64,000 nt of DNA from Arsukibacterium perlucidum DSM 18276 (GCF_000382165.1 NZ_KB907702.1:186001-250000), one strand, 5' to 3'; positions 8,602-16,753 are shown, numbered from the stretch's first letter. A program made the numbers and translations. The notes: a model not told the origin generated them from the letters alone.

Positions 8602-8844
8602 ATGCCCAATCAACAACTACTCGCCGATATTTTACGCACTGTACTACAAATAGATAAAGATTTCAGCGCTGACACCCCGCTGCTGGGTGCCATTGCCGAA
8701 TTTGATTCTATGGCAATTATCGCCGTTATTACTGAACTGGAAGATCAACTTGGCATTGAGTTTGACGATGATGAAATTTCTGCAGAAATTTTTGAGACGT
8801 TTGGCCGGTTAAGTGCTTTCGTTGCTGAAAAACAAGCTGCCTGA
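8602..8844 (+). CDS. acyl carrier protein, exosortase A locus
   Basis: An acidic 80-residue protein with a four-helix acyl carrier protein pattern. The phosphopantetheine attachment site is Ser36 in EFDSMA, and an acidic helix II/III follows (ELEDQLGIEFDDDEIS). SD AAAAGGA lies 9 bases upstream of the ATG. It is transcribed divergently from the acyl-CoA ligase, with 163 bp between the two starts, and is followed 30 bp later by the WecC dehydrogenase gene. It probably carries the acyl or aminoacyl group made by the ligase. ACPs of this short, divergent type are a regular part of exosortase A clusters. Not the housekeeping AcpP, whose DSLD motif differs. Confidence 0.88.
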   Translation: MPNQQLLADILRTVLQIDKDFSADTPLLGAIAEFDSMAIIAVITELEDQLGIEFDDDEISAEIFETFGRLSAFVAEKQAA

Positions 8845-8874
8845 ACCCTGAGTTCATTTTTAACAGGATTAACT

Positions 8875-10119
8875 ATGTTGCCATTTAACCGGGTATCTGT
8901 GATTGGCTTAGGTTATATCGGATTGCCTACTGCAGCCGTTATTGCCTCCCGTGGTGTTGAAGTATTAGGTGTTGATGTGTCTGAGCACGCTGTTAACACT
9001 ATTAATCAGGGTAAGGTGCATATTGTCGAACCCGATTTAGATATGCTGGTACAGGCAGCTGTTACCACCGGTAAACTTAAGGCATCACTCAGCCCTGAGC
9101 CAGCTGATGCTTTTATGATAGCGGTGCCGACGCCGTTTAAAGAAAACAAAAGCCCTGACCTCAGTTATATTAAAGCCGCCCTGGAAACTATTGCGCCGGT
9201 GCTGGTAAAGGGTAATTTAATTGTATTGGAGTCGACGTCGCCGGTAGGCACTACTGAACAAATTTCCCAGTGGCTGGCTGAACTGCGCCCCGATTTAAAA
9301 TTACCCCACACTGAAGGTGAGCAAGCCGATTTGTTTGTAGCGCATTGTCCGGAGCGGGTACTACCAGGCCGGGTACTGCAAGAGTTAGTAAGTAACGACC
9401 GGATTATCGGTGGTATTACGCCGCGCTGTGCTGAGCGTGCCATTGAACTGTATCAGTTGTTTGTGCGGGGCGAATGCCTGCGTACCACAGCACGTACCGC
9501 TGAAATGGCCAAATTAACTGAAAACGCCTTTCGTGATGTCAATATTGCTTTTGCTAACGAGTTGTCGGTTATTTGTGACACCTTAAAGATTAATGTCTGG
9601 GAATTGATAAAGCTGGCGAACCGCCACCCACGGGTTAATATTTTAAGCCCGGGCCCGGGTGTAGGCGGTCATTGTATCGCAGTTGATCCCTGGTTTATTG
9701 TCGACTCGGCGCCTGAGCAGGCGCAAATTATTCGCAAAGCCCGGGAAATTAATGACAATAAGCCTTTATATGTGATTGAAAAAATAAGACAAGCTGCAGA
9801 TCAGTTTAAAAAACCGGTGATTGCCTGTCTGGGGTTAGCGTTTAAAGCAGACATTGATGACTTACGCGAAAGCCCGGCGCTGGATATCGCGAAAAAGCTG
9901 TTAAGTGAAAATATTGGGGAAATTTTATTAGTAGAACCAAATATTAAGCAACTACCTGCTAAACTGGCTGGTTACAAGGCTGAACTCACCACCCTGAATC
10001 AGGCACTGGAGAAAGCAAATATTTTAGTGGTGCTGGTAGACCATAAACAGTTTAAGACCTTACAACCAGCTGATGTAACTACTAAAGTGGTAATTGATAC
10101 CAGGGGTATTTTTGGTTAA
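8875..10119 (+). CDS. wecC: UDP-N-acetyl-D-mannosaminuronate dehydrogenase
   Basis: A 414-residue UDP-sugar 6-dehydrogenase. It has an N-terminal Rossmann motif (VIGLGYIGLPTA, residues 9-20), a central helical dimer domain and the catalytic Cys in GPGVGGHCIAVDPW. The stretch from NRHPRVNIL through that motif is close to E. coli WecC and unlike the Ugd at 61.5 kb, so UDP-ManNAc is the most likely substrate, oxidised with two NAD+ to UDP-ManNAcA. It follows the ACP gene by 30 bp and precedes prsT. The epimerase partner WecB is not in this window. The product would feed a surface polymer or the glycan linked to the exosortase A system (inference). Confidence 0.88.
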   Translation: MLPFNRVSVIGLGYIGLPTAAVIASRGVEVLGVDVSEHAVNTINQGKVHIVEPDLDMLVQAAVTTGKLKASLSPEPADAFMIAVPTPFKENKSPDLSYIKAALETIAPVLVKGNLIVLESTSPVGTTEQISQWLAELRPDLKLPHTEGEQADLFVAHCPERVLPGRVLQELVSNDRIIGGITPRCAERAIELYQLFVRGECLRTTARTAEMAKLTENAFRDVNIAFANELSVICDTLKINVWELIKLANRHPRVNILSPGPGVGGHCIAVDPWFIVDSAPEQAQIIRKAREINDNKPLYVIEKIRQAADQFKKPVIACLGLAFKADIDDLRESPALDIAKKLLSENIGEILLVEPNIKQLPAKLAGYKAELTTLNQALEKANILVVLVDHKQFKTLQPADVTTKVVIDTRGIFG

Positions 10120-10173
10120 GCATCAAAAAATTTGGCTGTGGGTTTACCCAACCAGGCTTGTCACCGCCTGAGC

Positions 10174-10223
10174 TTTCGATACTGAGCGTTCAATAATGAA
10201 TTTTCGACACTGATTTTCGACAC
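10174..10223 (+). repeat. three imperfect TTTCGAYAC direct repeats upstream of prsT
   Basis: TTTCGATACTGA at 10174-10185, TTTCGACACTGA at 10202-10213 and TTTCGACAC at 10215-10223 lie just ahead of the prsT ribosome-binding site (AAGGGAG at 10224-10230). They could be operator half-sites or a small tandem duplication. No clear sigma54 or sigma70 promoter could be placed with confidence in the 120-bp gap. Confidence 0.5.
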
Positions 10224-10239
10224 AAGGGAGTGTAGTACC

Positions 10240-13002
10240 ATGAAAAAAATCTCATTAACAGCCGTACTTCTGTTAGCCGCGCTTAGCGGCTGCAGCGGCA
10301 AAGACGCCGCTGAGCATTATCAGGATGCGTTAAAATTCAGCCAAAGCAACCAATACAACGCGGCTGTGATTGAACTTAAATCTGCTATTGCTCAGGCGCC
10401 GGAAAATATTGATTACCGCTTGCTGCTGGCCAGAGTTTATTTGCAAACCGGTGATGTGGTTTCTGCCGAAAAAGAATACGAACGCGCCCTGCGGAACGGC
10501 GCAGATCCAGAGACAATTGCCGTAGAAGTTATTCAAACCAGTTTTCTGGCTGAAAACTACCAAAATGTATTAAGTTTGTTTAGCGAAACTGGCAACCTGA
10601 GCGCCAAAACCGAACACTATCTGAAGTTTTACCGGGCACTGGCAGAGGTAGAACTGGGTGCAGCTGAAAACGCGGTAGTTATTTTTGATCAGCTGGTGAA
10701 TAGTGAGTACCCGGATTTAGCCGCCTATGCTGAAGCCGCGTTACTGTTAAATGCCCGGACTATTGGCGCTGCCCTTAGCAGTGTGCAGCAGGTGGCAACA
10801 GACAGCCTGATAGCCAAAGAAGCATTATTGCTAACCGCTCAGCTGCAATTGTTTGATAAACAAACAGACAGTGCCATTGCTAATTTGACCAGGTATATTG
10901 AGCAGGTGCCATCTGCATTAAAAGTGCGGCTGGTGCTGGCACAAACTTATGTGCAGCAGCAACAATTTGCCGAAGCCGATAAACAACTCAGCTTTATTCT
11001 GCAACGGGCCCCAGACCATGGCCTTAGCAATTACTTAAAAGCAACTATCGAATATCAGAAACAGGATTATGCTAAAGCAAAAGAGCATATCGACAAGGCC
11101 ATTAGTGCCCGCTTTACCAATACACCAAGCCGGGTGCTGGCAGGTATCGTCAGTTACCAGCTTGGCCTGGAACAGCAGGCCCTTACTCACCTCAGTGCGG
11201 TTAAAAACAGTTTACACACCTACCCGCCTGCGCAACGCTTATACTCGCTGTTACAGCTGCGTGCCGGTGCCACCGCCGATGCAGCCAGCAGTTTAAGTGA
11301 TGCGAAATTTACTGAGCAAGATTTATCGTTAGTTGCCGGTACTGCTTTTCAGTTAATTAGCCAGGGTGATGAAAGCCTGGCAGCTGAAATTATCAGTCGA
11401 TATGAAAATATGGTTGTACCGCAGGATGGCCAGTCATTAAGTACTTTAGGTAGCCTGAAACTGGGCTTGCCTGATCGCAATGCTGAAGGCATTAAAAACC
11501 TTGAACAAGCGTTAATGATGGATCCCGGCTTACATGATACCCGCCTGGTACTGGCGGGCAGTTATATCCGACAGAAGCAATTTGACAAGGCTGCAGAGCT
11601 GGCAGATGAATGGCTGAAAACTGCAGAAACCCGTAACGCAGGTTACAACCTGAAAGCCCTGACCTATTTATTGCAGCAGGATTTAGAAAACGGCAAGTTA
11701 ATGCTGGCCGAAGCACAAAAAGCCGACAGTGACAGTGTTTTCACCCTGTACATGCTGGCTGCCGTGGCCCGGGACGAAAAAGATATTGCCAAAAGCGATG
11801 AGTTATTAACCCGGGCGCTTGAACTTCGGTCTGATTATATACCGGCACTAATTGCTTATTTCAGCTCGATGCAACAACAAGGTACCCCTCAGGTAGCACT
11901 TGATGTTGTTGAACGCTCGCATAAAGCTCACCCCGATAATAATCAGATCCGGATGTTACTGGCCAACCTGTATCAGAGCCGGAATAACTTTGCTGAAGTA
12001 GTCAGTATCCTGAAACCTATCAGTGATACTCAGCAGCAGTTTACTCCGGCATTTTATAATCTGATGGTAAATGCATATGTAAGAACGAATCAGACTGATC
12101 TGGCACTTGCCCTGGCAGAGCGTTGGTATAACAGCGATGAGAAAAACATTCGGGCCGGTTTAGCGTATTCAAACTTACTGGCTAACGCCCGGCGTTATAA
12201 AGATGCGATAGTGGTATTAGATAAGCAGCTTAAGGTTCATCCGAAAGAGCCGGTGTTACTGCGGACTAAAATTGCTGCACAATCTGAAAACGGCGATCAG
12301 CAAGGCGCGCTGGCAACCTATGAACTGCTGCCCGCAGAAATAGCAAACAGTGCCGAAATGTTGTATCACAAGGGCCGTATTCAAATTTTAAATAAACAAA
12401 TTAGTCCTGGCCTGGAAACGCTGAATACGTCTTACAATATAACGCCGCATGCTGCAACAGCTATTGCAATAGCCGGCGCTTACGCTAAAGATATTTCTTA
12501 TCGCAGAGCCGTTTCGTTTATTGAAGAGCATTTTGCCAAACACGGCAAAAACAGTACTGATTTACATGCCTTCTATGCCAATTTACTGATAGAAGATGAT
12601 GTTAATAAAGCCGTTACCGTTTACGCTGAAATTGTCCAACAAGCACCGGACAATCTTATTGCCTTAAATAATTATGCCTGGGTGCTTTTAGAAGTTGGCA
12701 AAGTAGCAGATGCCAAAACCTATGCTGAGCAAGCGTTAAAAATTAACGGCAATCATCCGGATGTACTGGACACTTACGGCAGAGTGCTGCTTGAGCAAGG
12801 TAAGCATGTTGCAGCAAAGGCTCAGTTTGAGCAATCGCTGGCAATACGGCCGGGGCATGCCGAAGTGCAGCTAAATCTGGCACAGGCGCTGATTAACAAT
12901 GGCGAGCAGCAACAGGCCGGTAAAGTTCTGGCCGCAATAAAAACCGACAATGTTAAGTTTCTGGAGCGGGCCAAAGTATTGCAACAGAAACTAGAACAAT
13001 AA
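10240..13002 (+). CDS. prsT: PEP-CTERM system TPR-repeat lipoprotein PrsT
   Basis: A 920-residue lipoprotein. The signal peptide ends in a lipobox LSGC with the lipidated Cys at residue 18. The whole remainder is made of TPR helix pairs (clear units near residues 25-85, 235-300, 430-480 and 800-900, for example NNYAWVLLEVGKVADAKTYAEQALKI). Length and architecture match PrsT of exosortase A / PEP-CTERM systems (usually about 900 residues). It probably sits on the periplasmic face of a membrane as an assembly scaffold for the exported glycan or the sorting machinery; its exact role is unknown in the family. It is preceded by a clear AAGGGAG SD and followed by two hairpins, then by the PEP-CTERM gene. 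Confidence 0.92.
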   Translation: MKKISLTAVLLLAALSGCSGKDAAEHYQDALKFSQSNQYNAAVIELKSAIAQAPENIDYRLLLARVYLQTGDVVSAEKEYERALRNGADPETIAVEVIQTSFLAENYQNVLSLFSETGNLSAKTEHYLKFYRALAEVELGAAENAVVIFDQLVNSEYPDLAAYAEAALLLNARTIGAALSSVQQVATDSLIAKEALLLTAQLQLFDKQTDSAIANLTRYIEQVPSALKVRLVLAQTYVQQQQFAEADKQLSFILQRAPDHGLSNYLKATIEYQKQDYAKAKEHIDKAISARFTNTPSRVLAGIVSYQLGLEQQALTHLSAVKNSLHTYPPAQRLYSLLQLRAGATADAASSLSDAKFTEQDLSLVAGTAFQLISQGDESLAAEIISRYENMVVPQDGQSLSTLGSLKLGLPDRNAEGIKNLEQALMMDPGLHDTRLVLAGSYIRQKQFDKAAELADEWLKTAETRNAGYNLKALTYLLQQDLENGKLMLAEAQKADSDSVFTLYMLAAVARDEKDIAKSDELLTRALELRSDYIPALIAYFSSMQQQGTPQVALDVVERSHKAHPDNNQIRMLLANLYQSRNNFAEVVSILKPISDTQQQFTPAFYNLMVNAYVRTNQTDLALALAERWYNSDEKNIRAGLAYSNLLANARRYKDAIVVLDKQLKVHPKEPVLLRTKIAAQSENGDQQGALATYELLPAEIANSAEMLYHKGRIQILNKQISPGLETLNTSYNITPHAATAIAIAGAYAKDISYRRAVSFIEEHFAKHGKNSTDLHAFYANLLIEDDVNKAVTVYAEIVQQAPDNLIALNNYAWVLLEVGKVADAKTYAEQALKINGNHPDVLDTYGRVLLEQGKHVAAKAQFEQSLAIRPGHAEVQLNLAQALINNGEQQQAGKVLAAIKTDNVKFLERAKVLQQKLEQ

Positions 13003-13055
13003 CCATTAGGGCAAAAACGACTGGTTCGGCTTGCTAGCCTGACCATGCAACAATA

Positions 13056-13084
13056 GCAGTGTCAGGATAACTGACACTGCTTTT
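13056..13084 (+). terminator. perfect 10-bp palindrome: terminator of prsT or upstream activator site
   Basis: GCAGTGTCAG (13056-13065), loop GATAA, CTGACACTGC (13071-13080), then TTTTA. As RNA it is a stable hairpin with a short T-run, suiting an intrinsic terminator 54 bp after the prsT stop. As DNA it is a perfect dyad with TGTCAG/CTGACA half-sites centred about 135 bp upstream of the -24 element of the PEP-CTERM gene, a normal distance for a sigma54 enhancer. Both roles are possible. Confidence 0.65.
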
Positions 13085-13091
13085 ACAAGAC

Positions 13092-13114
13092 AGCCGGGGC
13101 AAGCCGGCTTTTTT
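13092..13114 (+). terminator. intrinsic terminator after prsT
   Basis: AGCCGG (13092-13097) pairs with CCGGCT (13104-13109) around a 6-base loop, followed by six T. This is the better of two tandem hairpins and should end prsT transcription before the PEP-CTERM gene. Confidence 0.75.
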
Positions 13115-13200
13115 GTCAGTTATTTTTACATGAATAAACTGATGCCCCACCCGGCTTTAAAATTATCCTTACTTTTCATGATGTTAAAATAAACACAAAT

Positions 13201-13217
13201 TAGGCACAGTAAATGCA
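13201..13217 (+). promoter_or_regulatory. sigma54 (-24/-12) promoter of the PEP-CTERM gene
   Basis: TAGGCACAGTAAATGCA has the invariant GG (13203-13204) and GC (13215-13216) at the exact sigma54 spacing. The -24 block GGCAC is complete and the -12 block is ATGCA against the consensus TTGCA. Transcription would start near 13228, leaving a leader of about 39 bases with the SD AAGGAA at 13255-13260. A sigma54 activator of the PEP-CTERM class (PrsR) is encoded 7 kb downstream. Confidence 0.8.
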
Positions 13218-13266
13218 TAAATAGATGCAAGTTGCGAATTATCGTAGTAACTACAAGGAATGAAGT

Positions 13267-14055
13267 ATGAAAACGTTAACCACTTTCTTAGGCGCATCAG
13301 TATTTGCTTTGTCTACTTTTGCCGCTTCAGCAGCACCCGTTAATATTAACGGCGTAACCTGGGACCCTACTGATCCTTTGAGCTTTGCTGCGGATACCAA
13401 CTTTTTTACCCAGAGCATTATCAGTAACCCTGGTGACACCTTATCAGGCTGGGGCCGTATTGGTTCTATCAATGGTAATAACGAGTCAGAGTTTTGCGTA
13501 GGATGCGAGTTAACCTTTGAGTTTGGTGGTTTTACTGCAACAAGTATTGTTGCCGGAACCCCTACCAATGCCGGTTTTTTTGCACCTGAATCATCTACCG
13601 GCTGGGTAATTGATGTCGCTTTTGAATTTAGTGGCGGTTTCGCTAATTTGTGGGTAGACAACACCCCAGACTTTGACACCGCTAATCCTGCTACTGCGAC
13701 TGACGGCAACCTGTGGCTGTCATTGGTTCCGAATTTGGGCTTTGGTCCAAGTCTGATTGCTAATGCCACTATCGCCTTTAACCCTGTAACTAATTCGATA
13801 ATTTTTGACGAAATAATTCTGGGTATGGGTAGCACATTTCTGGACGCAACAGGCGGTGCAGCTTTTGGTAATTTTGATTTAAATTCACAGCGTTACGGTG
13901 CTGATGCGCGGGTTACTTCACAGTTTGGTTCTTTTATTACGCCAGACAACGTAATTTTGAACGCCGTAACTGTGCCTGAACCAGCTTCACTGGCTATTCT
14001 GGGCTTAGGTTTGCTGGGCATGGGTGCATTGTCACGCCGTCGTCGTAAAGCATAA
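13267..14055 (+). CDS. PEP-CTERM sorting-domain surface protein
   Basis: A 262-residue exported protein. The signal peptide (residues 1-22 or 23, ending ASA) is followed by a soluble domain rich in Asn, Asp, Gly, Thr and Phe with a CVGC pair (C77, C80). The C-terminus is a textbook PEP-CTERM signal: Val-Pro-Glu-Pro at 236-239, a Gly/Leu-rich membrane segment, and a basic tail of four Arg (257-260). Exosortase A cleaves such tails and the protein is thought to be attached to extracellular polymer or released to the surface. Exosortase itself is outside this window. The gene has its own sigma54 promoter and a shared terminator. This is the only PEP-CTERM protein in the window. Function of the main domain unknown; a matrix or floc role is likely by analogy. 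Confidence 0.93.
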   Translation: MKTLTTFLGASVFALSTFAASAAPVNINGVTWDPTDPLSFAADTNFFTQSIISNPGDTLSGWGRIGSINGNNESEFCVGCELTFEFGGFTATSIVAGTPTNAGFFAPESSTGWVIDVAFEFSGGFANLWVDNTPDFDTANPATATDGNLWLSLVPNLGFGPSLIANATIAFNPVTNSIIFDEIILGMGSTFLDATGGAAFGNFDLNSQRYGADARVTSQFGSFITPDNVILNAVTVPEPASLAILGLGLLGMGALSRRRRKA

Positions 14056-14070
14056 GCAGCTATAGCTGTT

Positions 14071-14098
14071 AAAAAACCTCCTTTAAGGAGGTTTTTTT
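14071..14098. terminator. bidirectional intrinsic terminator
   Basis: ACCTCCT and AGGAGGT form a stem around TTA, flanked by A6 on the left and T7 on the right, so it works on both strands. It lies between the converging PEP-CTERM and FAD-oxidase genes and overlaps the stop codon of the latter. Confidence 0.9.
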
Positions 14099-15779
14099 AT
14101 GGCTGTGGATCAGGCTTAGTGGCCTGGTATCCCGGCTGATACCTGCCGGGGCTGATAATATTATCCGGATCTAATGCCTGTTTAATTTTGCCACTTATTT
14201 GCCAGAATGGCTGATCTGCCTTTAGTAAACTGGCTTGTTGCGCCAGATTAAGTCGGTATGGCACCCAGCCCTGCTTTAAACCCTCGCTTACTAACTCATC
14301 CAGACAAGCGTGCGCCTGAGCAACAGCGGCAGGATCTGCCCGGTTAAACACAATTGGAATAGTGCTGTCGACAGTATCGTGCTTTAAACTGGTAAAGGTA
14401 ATCATCGGTTCAATGCCGTGTTTTGGACAAACCGTTCTGACATGAGCTATAAAACGCCGCATAACTTCACTTTTCATTGGCACCAGCGGCGCATACCACA
14501 GTAAACCACAGCCATCGGCTGCCGGATTAAGCGCCCGCTCTTTTGCCGGCTGAATGGCTGGGTTGCGCCAATATGCCAGCGGCAATGCTACCTGGTTAGG
14601 ATAACCCCGCATTATTTCAATGCCACCATCCAGCGAACTTAACATTTTGCGCTGCGTTTTAAGTATGGCTGCAGGAAGCAGTTGCATTACAACCCGGCCA
14701 ATATTGATCAGCCAGCTATCTGAGAATAACATTTTGCTGCACTGGCCTGCGGTAAAACGTTTAACCTCAGCTCTGGCCGCTTTAACAACAGATTTCTGGC
14801 CATACAAGGTACCAGCGATTGTCCAGGCCGGAATATCATAATCTTTGGCAAGCTTGGCAACCTGCTGCTCTGTCATCACCTTATGCACTGCAGGCCCGTT
14901 CGGGTTAGCCGCCAACATCGCGGTTACCCGACGCTGATCCATAATATTAACCGAGCCTACTACCCCCTCCAGCTTCTGCAAAATGGTAAATACCAGTTGT
15001 TGCGCCTGTTCAAACTGATGCTCACTGGCAAACTGTAAATAGAAGGCACTAAATGCCTCCGGTTCAGCTTTTAACCGCAAGCTGATTTCGGTTACCACTG
15101 CCAGGTTACTTTGAGTCCATAAGCCATCCAGATAAGGCCCCAGACCATATTTATAGGTTTTATCTACAAATTTATCTTCGGTTTCATCTAATTCAGCTAC
15201 GGCTGAACGAAATCTGGTACCGTCTGCTAATACCCCTTTCATGCTATTTACAGCTGCAAAGTGGTCGGTGTAGGGGGTAATACCATAGCCCCGTTCCAGG
15301 GCATTACCCAGAATACTGCAACCAGGTCCCGCACCGGTTACCGGCACCATAAACTTCAGTTGATGTCGATTAAGATAATCACGTAAATCTTGTTGAGTGA
15401 CCCCTGGTTGCACCGTAAAAATACCCAGAGTCTCATCGTCACACTTAATCTGGTTTAACCTGGAAAGATCAAGAATAACGGCGTTGCGGTCATTGGCGCA
15501 GGCAGAAGAGTAGCCCCAATTACGACCGGTGCTTAAAGGATGAACCGAAAAAGCGACTTTAGTTGTTTTATGGTCAGAGGCCAGCTTAAGTACTGTATAA
15601 ATATCTTGTTGATTACCTATACTCACCACTATTCTGGTCTGACCAATGTTGCCTTCACAATTAAGCTGGTATGCTGCCAATTCTGCGGCTGTTGCTAACA
15701 CCTGGCTGGCGGTACTGAGGTTCTGCGTTAGTATAGTGACGACAGCGGCAAAATTATCTTCACCAGACGAGGTATTCAA
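14097..15779 (-). CDS. FAD-linked oxidase of the vanillyl-alcohol oxidase / 4-cresol dehydrogenase type
   Basis: A 560-residue cytoplasmic flavoprotein. Residues about 45-240 form the FAD_binding_4 (PCMH) domain: RIVVSIGNQQDIYTVLKLAS, then LSTGRNWGYSS (pyrophosphate binding), TVQPGVTQQDLRDYL and GAGPGCSILGNALERGYG. The C-terminal half has the shape of the substrate-binding cap of the 4-cresol dehydrogenase / vanillyl-alcohol oxidase group and ends with ISPGRY. These enzymes oxidise phenols, alcohols or amines, but the substrate cannot be read here. The start is a TTG whose first base pairs overlap the acyltransferase stop (TTGA), with no internal Met close by, so the two genes are translationally coupled. 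The pair suggests that it modifies the acyltransferase product or its precursor (inference). Confidence 0.8.
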   Translation of the reverse strand: MNTSSGEDNFAAVVTILTQNLSTASQVLATAAELAAYQLNCEGNIGQTRIVVSIGNQQDIYTVLKLASDHKTTKVAFSVHPLSTGRNWGYSSACANDRNAVILDLSRLNQIKCDDETLGIFTVQPGVTQQDLRDYLNRHQLKFMVPVTGAGPGCSILGNALERGYGITPYTDHFAAVNSMKGVLADGTRFRSAVAELDETEDKFVDKTYKYGLGPYLDGLWTQSNLAVVTEISLRLKAEPEAFSAFYLQFASEHQFEQAQQLVFTILQKLEGVVGSVNIMDQRRVTAMLAANPNGPAVHKVMTEQQVAKLAKDYDIPAWTIAGTLYGQKSVVKAARAEVKRFTAGQCSKMLFSDSWLINIGRVVMQLLPAAILKTQRKMLSSLDGGIEIMRGYPNQVALPLAYWRNPAIQPAKERALNPAADGCGLLWYAPLVPMKSEVMRRFIAHVRTVCPKHGIEPMITFTSLKHDTVDSTIPIVFNRADPAAVAQAHACLDELVSEGLKQGWVPYRLNLAQQASLLKADQPFWQISGKIKQALDPDNIISPGRYQPGYQATKPDPQP

Positions 15780-16642
15780 TAGCTTAATCCCAGTTTTCCG
15801 GCAAAATTAATCCCAAAACGGTTATCGCCATCGCCTTTATCCTGTTCAAACAGATCCTGCTCAATCGAATGCAGCAACCGGGTGAAACCTGCAGAAATAC
15901 TGGTTCTGAACATATCGGAATTAATATAGTAAGCGGCTCTTTTGCCATGGTATTCAACAGGTTTACCAAGCTGTTTAAAATTAATGCCAATAAAACTCAA
16001 GCTTCTGGCCAACCTTGGTTCCATCATCACATAACCGTGAAAACGGTTAGAATGAAATCCCATAGCCGCGGCTGACATATATAAACATACCGCTATATAG
16101 GGAAAACAGCGTAATTCACTTTCAGAATACGCTTTTTCGTTGAAAGCACCTGTTGCTGCACCTTTAAACTGATCGACTGCCCGCTTCCGGAAATTTTCAG
16201 GCACTGCCAGCCGGGAAATTTCGCAGATACTTTCCCGGGGGAAATTCCAGGGTGCGAAATCGTTGTCTTCGATGGCATGCGAACAAAATTTTTCAATGGG
16301 AAGTAGTTCATCATCTTTGGCTGAGGTAATTAACCGTACCGTACCAGCCAACGCGTTTGAATTAAGATGTCTGATAAAACAGTGAATAGAGCGGTTATCA
16401 AATTCGTCGGACTCTTCATATCCTTCTTTGATATCTTCGAAATGTAACTCTTCACAGTATACCTGATGGCGTAGACGATAAACCTCATGCCGAAGCCCGT
16501 CGGTATTAGCAATTTGAGGCCGCAAATATTTGGAAAAATGAGCAGAAATGGTCTTAGCATCATTACTGGCAAGGCCAGCCATAGCTTTTTTTACCATACC
16601 ACCAATAATGGGTTTATCTGCCAGAGATTTAAGCCGTCTCAT
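15776..16642 (-). CDS. PEP-CTERM/exosortase system-associated LuxI-like acyltransferase
   Basis: A 288-residue GNAT-fold enzyme distantly related to acyl-homoserine-lactone synthases. Conserved points visible: R58-H-Q-V-Y-C-E-E-L near residues 58-66 with F68-E69, the acidic run ESDEFD (77-82), AGTVRLI with R103, and CEISR (E141, R144) as in LuxI. It matches the acyltransferase family found only with PEP-CTERM/exosortase loci. It would move an acyl chain from ACP or CoA to an amine acceptor, so the product could be an N-acyl amino acid, lipid or signal. SD AGAGGGG precedes the ATG. It overlaps the FAD-oxidase gene by 4 bp. Inverted TGTCAG-type motifs lie 60-111 bp upstream. Confidence 0.85.
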   Translation of the reverse strand: MRRLKSLADKPIIGGMVKKAMAGLASNDAKTISAHFSKYLRPQIANTDGLRHEVYRLRHQVYCEELHFEDIKEGYEESDEFDNRSIHCFIRHLNSNALAGTVRLITSAKDDELLPIEKFCSHAIEDNDFAPWNFPRESICEISRLAVPENFRKRAVDQFKGAATGAFNEKAYSESELRCFPYIAVCLYMSAAAMGFHSNRFHGYVMMEPRLARSLSFIGINFKQLGKPVEYHGKRAAYYINSDMFRTSISAGFTRLLHSIEQDLFEQDKGDGDNRFGINFAGKLGLSY

Positions 16643-16701
16643 AGACCCCTCTTAACCTGTTTTTTATAGCTATGTTACTGCAGATTACCAGAGATAACCT
16701 A

Positions 16702-16753
16702 CTGACATCAGACATTAAAGATTGGTACTGTCTGGTAGCGAACCGAATGTCAG
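16702..16753. promoter_or_regulatory. nested inverted CTGACA/TGTCAG motifs upstream of the acyltransferase
   Basis: On the plus strand: CTGACAT (16702-16708), CAGACA (16709-16714), 14 bases, TGTCTG (16729-16734), 12 bases, ATGTCAG (16747-16753). The outer and inner pairs are each perfect inverted repeats. The half-site is the same as in the palindrome upstream of the PEP-CTERM gene. It may be an operator; the binding protein is unknown. No sigma54 element was found between it and the acyltransferase start. Confidence 0.5.

Noticed and set aside
8439-8609. 57-codon N-terminal extension of the acyl-CoA ligase
   Set aside because: It needs a TTG inside the divergent ACP gene; the ATG at 8438 has a good SD and fits the family.
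13251-13835. 194-codon minus-strand frame opposite the PEP-CTERM gene
   Set aside because: The plus strand has signal peptide, PEP-CTERM tail, promoter and SD; the minus frame has none of these.
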